The notes under the pieces are model-generated. The model made no database searches and was not told where the DNA came from. It saw only the letters and a program-made list of their open reading frames with translations. Positions 5,838 to 7,882 of a DNA stretch of 7,882 bases are shown here, in pieces (the stretch's first letter is position 1; each line of letters starts with the position of its first letter). A program made the position numbers and the translations under genes. This DNA is from Candidatus Latescibacteria bacterium 4484_107 (GTDB lineage: Bacteria > Latescibacterota > 4484-107). The DNA is taken from assembly GCA_002059205.1 (NCBI GenBank), contig MVCQ01000055.1, positions 1 through 7,882 on the forward strand, written 5' to 3'.

Positions 5838-5865
5838 ATTGCTCATTGTTCATTACTCATTGTTC
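5838..5865 (-). repeat. Heptad array B, four units of GARNAAT, covering the fliW stop codon
   Basis: Read on the minus strand: GAACAAT, GAGTAAT, GAACAAT, GAGCAAT, then AC. It is inverted relative to array A. The first unit supplies the last codons of fliW (Glu-Gln-stop). The stretch between arrays B and A (5706-5835) holds no gene; it includes CCACAGAGACACATAA, a low-complexity sequence, and no clear promoter. Confidence 0.8.
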
Positions 5866-6285
5866 ATTAATAATAGGTTGATCCACCGGATACGCAGCTT
5901 GAGTCAAAATGGTCTGTCTTGCGATGCGCGTTTCGGGATGGATCACAATAGGCCCCCGCAGATTCACCGTGCTGGACTCCTCGGGTTTTCTCAAGGTGAC
6001 AATGCAGAATATCCGTCCCTCATCCATCGAGGGCAGACTGAGCCGCTTAAGGTCCGATGGCGGGATGTTCGGAGTATAGTCCGGAAAGAATAGAGCGGGA
6101 TCTATCAAGGGGAAACCGACTTCGGGATCGTCCAAAGAGAGCAAGATGCGAAACGGCCCGTATTCCTCCACCTCCAAAATTACGTACCGTTTCAACTCCT
6201 CAAACCCGATTATCCCGTCCGGAAAACGCAGGACCATGTCTTCCTTTACCTCCACCGCGCCGAATGTATGACTTTGAATCTTCAC
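5857..6285 (-). CDS. fliW: FliW, flagellar assembly factor and CsrA antagonist
   Basis: 142 residues from GTG at 6285. FliW binds CsrA and relieves repression of flagellin translation; flagellin competes for FliW, closing a homeostatic loop. The start KIQSHTFGAVEV, FPDGIIGFEELKRYVIL (21-37), LDDPEVGFPLIDP and STVNLRGPIVIHPETRIARQ (105-124) are all typical of the family, and the length is close to the usual 150. GTG is chosen because family members begin MKI-x-T-x-x-FG, and GAGGGG sits 5 nt upstream. An ATG at 6396, overlapping the flgL stop as ATGA, would add 37 residues unlike FliW that are partly encoded by a heptad repeat. The C-terminal residues IINEQ and the stop come from repeat array B, so the original end may have been altered. 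Confidence 0.95.
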   Translation of the reverse strand: MKIQSHTFGAVEVKEDMVLRFPDGIIGFEELKRYVILEVEEYGPFRILLSLDDPEVGFPLIDPALFFPDYTPNIPPSDLKRLSLPSMDEGRIFCIVTLRKPEESSTVNLRGPIVIHPETRIARQTILTQAAYPVDQPIINEQ

Positions 6286-6304
6286 AGCTTCCCCTCGGTT
6301 TAGT

Positions 6305-6332
6305 GAGTAATGAAGAATGAATAATGAGCGAT
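6305..6332 (+). repeat. Heptad array C, four units of GARNAAT
   Basis: Units GAGTAAT, GAAGAAT, GAATAAT, GAGCGAT lie in phase between flgL and fliW. One more GAGTAAT on the minus strand (6394-6388) overlaps the flgL stop codon. The rest of the 107-nt gap (6286-6392) shows no gene. Confidence 0.75.
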
Positions 6333-6392
6333 GCCCTTTCCCCCCTGGCCTTGCATGGAGGCCGTTTGGGAGGGCATTCTTCATGGCATTAC

Positions 6393-7511
6393 TCATTTTA
6401 CGAAATCCAGCAGCGTAGGCAGCACAATCCGTCCTCCCACCGAAAGCGCAGTCTGATAGGTCAACTCTTCCGCCTTCAATCGCGACACGGTCTCGGCCAG
6501 GTCAATCTCCTGTACCGCCGACAGAAGCTCCTGGGTGTGTAGAATCTCACTTTGTATGCGCTGCTCCGATAGCTGCAACTGATGCACTCTCGCCCCCACA
6601 ACGCCACTGACCGAGATGATCTGATCCAACACCGCATCCAGGTCGTCCATCACACCACGAACCCCGTCTCCGTCGTTTCTCAGGAGGCTGTCCTTCAGAC
6701 GCACCAGCACCTCGAATGCGTTGGTCGTCCCGTTGAACACCGCCTCCCCGCTTATGTTCACCGGCATCAGCGTCCTTTCGCCGATCTCCCGATCTATGTT
6801 CCCCGTGGTGCTGCTTACGCCCAGCGATACCGCATTCGTCGTCCGGGTCTCGTAATTCACGACGTATGTCGTGGCGTTCGCCATGCCTCCGTCGGCCAGC
6901 GCGGTGATCGTCCCCTGAGTGTAATCCAGAGTGTAATCCACGCCCTCCACAAAGGTCGTTGCTCCATCCTCCGTGGTCACGGTCGCGGTCCCCGTGCTCA
7001 GATCCGCATGTGCCAGGCGGACCGCTTCCCCGATGCGCGCGGTGAATCTCTCGTCCTGAACCGCATTCGAAGCCGAATAGGGCGCGGTCAGGGTATGGGT
7101 GCCGGCGAAGATATATTTCCCCTCCAACCGACTGTTTCCCAAAGCGATGAGGTGTTCCAACATGCTATCCACCTGAACCGCCAGCGCCTTTCTTTCCGAG
7201 GGGCCTAAGGAGTCGCTCGATCCGCTCACCGTCGTGGTCTTGACTTTCCCGATCAGCGAGGACGCCTCATCCAACACCTTCTCCGTCATCGTAAGCCACG
7301 ACATGCCGTTTTTGATGTTGTCTCTGAACTGCCGCTGATCCCGCAAAAGCAGATTCAGCTTCAACACCCGCATCGCTCCGATGGGATCGTCCGAGGGGCG
7401 CTGAATCTGCATCCCGGTGGCCGCCTGCGTCTGCAGATCTCTCAGCCGCTCGCGACTGTTGTCCAGATTGGTCAATACCGTATTGATAATCAACTGATTC
7501 GTAACACGCAT
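6393..7511 (-). CDS. flgL: FlgL, hook-filament junction protein (HAP3)
   Basis: 372 residues. FlgL forms the last ring between hook and filament and is exported by the flagellar type III system without a cleaved signal. MRVTNQLIINTVLTNLDNSR and TQAATGMQIQRPSDDPIGAM (28-47) are the flagellin-like N-terminal helices. The C-terminus EIDLAETVSRLKAEELTYQT (333-352) followed by LSVGGRIVLPTLLDFVK is diagnostic for FlgL. It is about 55 residues longer than E. coli FlgL (317), with extra beta-rich sequence near 170-225 (FVEGVDYTLDYTQGTITAL). The ATG at 7511 is chosen over a GTG at 7544 because homologues begin MRVT/MRIT and GGAGG lies 4 nt upstream. flgK would be expected upstream, beyond the repeat region on the right. 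Confidence 0.95.
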   Translation of the reverse strand: MRVTNQLIINTVLTNLDNSRERLRDLQTQAATGMQIQRPSDDPIGAMRVLKLNLLLRDQRQFRDNIKNGMSWLTMTEKVLDEASSLIGKVKTTTVSGSSDSLGPSERKALAVQVDSMLEHLIALGNSRLEGKYIFAGTHTLTAPYSASNAVQDERFTARIGEAVRLAHADLSTGTATVTTEDGATTFVEGVDYTLDYTQGTITALADGGMANATTYVVNYETRTTNAVSLGVSSTTGNIDREIGERTLMPVNISGEAVFNGTTNAFEVLVRLKDSLLRNDGDGVRGVMDDLDAVLDQIISVSGVVGARVHQLQLSEQRIQSEILHTQELLSAVQEIDLAETVSRLKAEELTYQTALSVGGRIVLPTLLDFVK

Positions 7512-7521
7512 CGCGCCTCCT

Positions 7522-7547
7522 CCCTCCTCCCCTCCTCGCCCCACCCC
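7522..7547 (-). promoter_or_regulatory. G-rich tract next to the flgL RBS, potential RNA G-quadruplex
   Basis: On the minus strand four G-runs follow in order: 7547-7544 (4), 7542-7539 (4), 7532-7529 (4) and 7524-7522 (3), with loops of 1, 6 and 4 nt. This satisfies the usual G3+, N1-7 quadruplex pattern. The run continues into the SD GGAGG (7520-7516), so folding would affect ribosome access to flgL. There are also several alternative SD-like AGGAGG motifs in the tract. Confidence 0.5.
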
Positions 7548-7882
7548 ATTGCCTAAATTTCAAAGATTTCAAAGATTTCAAAGATTAGGCGGCTTCGACC
7601 GTTCCCGCGATTTTGGCGATTTTGGCAATTTTGGCAATCTTAGTAATTCAGGCAATGATGTTATCCTCCTATTGCCTGAATATCAAAGATTTCAAAGAGT
7701 TCAAAGATTAGGCGGCTTCGACCGTTCCCGCGATTTTGGCGATTTTGGCAATTTTGGCAATTTTGGCAATCTTAGTAATTCAGGCAATGATGTTATCCTC
7801 CTATTGCCTAAATTTCAAAGATTTCAAAGAGTTCAAAGATTAGGCGGCTTCGACCGTTCCCGCGATTTTGGCAATTTTGGCA
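7548..7882. repeat. Tandem repeat of 123/132-bp units upstream of flgL (2.6 copies, continues off window)
   Basis: Units begin at ATTGCCT: 7548-7670 (123 bp), 7671-7802 (132 bp) and 7803-7882 (partial). Each has a block of 9-mers ATTTCAAAG (three), a constant core GGCGGCTTCGACCGTTCCCG, a second block of 9-mers ATTTTGGCA (three or four), then a hairpin segment. The 9-bp difference between the first two units is one ATTTTGGCA copy. Apart from that the units are nearly identical, which points to recent duplication. On the minus strand each unit can be read as a run of Lys-Ile-Ala followed by GTVEAA and a stop, but there is no ATG start. The region is not supported as coding. Confidence 0.85.
7646..7681. 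repeat. 11-bp inverted repeat with SD-like loop at a tandem-unit junction
   Basis: ATTCAGGCAAT (7646-7656) pairs exactly with ATTGCCTGAAT (7671-7681). The 14-nt loop on the minus strand contains AGGAGGATAACATC. A copy with one mismatch is at the next junction (7778-7813). It could be the recombination or folding unit of the repeat. Confidence 0.65.

Noticed and set aside
5839..6093. Plus-strand frame beginning in heptad array B (LIVHYSLFI)
   Set aside because: The N-terminus is just translated repeat and the rest is antisense to fliW.
7267..7581. Minus-strand frame starting in the 9-mer repeat (MKSLKSLKF)
   Set aside because: It is in a different frame from flgL over its whole flgL overlap, and its start is only repeat sequence.
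7548..7882. CRISPR array
   Set aside because: The units are direct tandem copies without unique spacers between short repeats, and no cas genes are seen.

Overview
This window is a bacterial flagellar locus read entirely from the minus strand. In transcription order, from high to low coordinates, it holds flgL (hook-filament junction protein), fliW, csrA, a TPR-only protein, a TPR + left-handed beta-helix acyltransferase, a GT2 glycosyltransferase + TPR protein, and the 5' two-thirds or so of a flagellin gene that runs off the left edge. The order flgL-fliW-csrA-flagellin is a conserved flagellar arrangement in Firmicutes, spirochaetes and several Gram-negative phyla. Here three TPR genes are inserted between csrA and flagellin. 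By position and domain content they look like a flagellin-modification (glycosylation and acylation) cassette. The organism cannot be named with confidence. The sequence is moderately GC-rich, and the intergenic regions are full of short tandem repeats and GC-rich hairpins, as is often seen in large-genome or uncultivated Gram-negative lineages. The FliW-dependent type of CsrA and the extended FlgL are compatible with several phyla.

Layout: 7548-7882 is a 123/132-bp tandem repeat built of 9-bp sub-repeats, lying upstream of flgL. At 7522-7547 a G-quadruplex-capable G-rich stretch overlaps the flgL ribosome-binding region. flgL (6393-7511), fliW (5857-6285) and csrA (5421-5660) follow, separated by arrays of a 7-bp repeat (GARNAAT). 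Next are the TPR protein (4150-5238) and, 31 nt downstream, the TPR-acyltransferase (3228-4118). A hairpin-rich 317-nt gap follows, then the TPR-glycosyltransferase (1174-2910). Then come a 55-bp stem-loop element set in a second heptad array, a strong sigma-28-type promoter (945-972), a leader of about 185 nt, and flagellin (753 to below 1).

Working model: CsrA represses flagellin translation by binding GGA motifs in the leader. FliW binds CsrA and also flagellin, so flagellin export and CsrA activity are coupled. The leader is rich in GGA, includes a hairpin with GGA in a six-base loop, and has two perfect Shine-Dalgarno sequences, only one of which serves the flagellin gene. The GT2 and beta-helix enzymes probably build and acylate a glycan, most likely on flagellin, with their TPR domains as protein-binding parts. 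That last step is inference from context.
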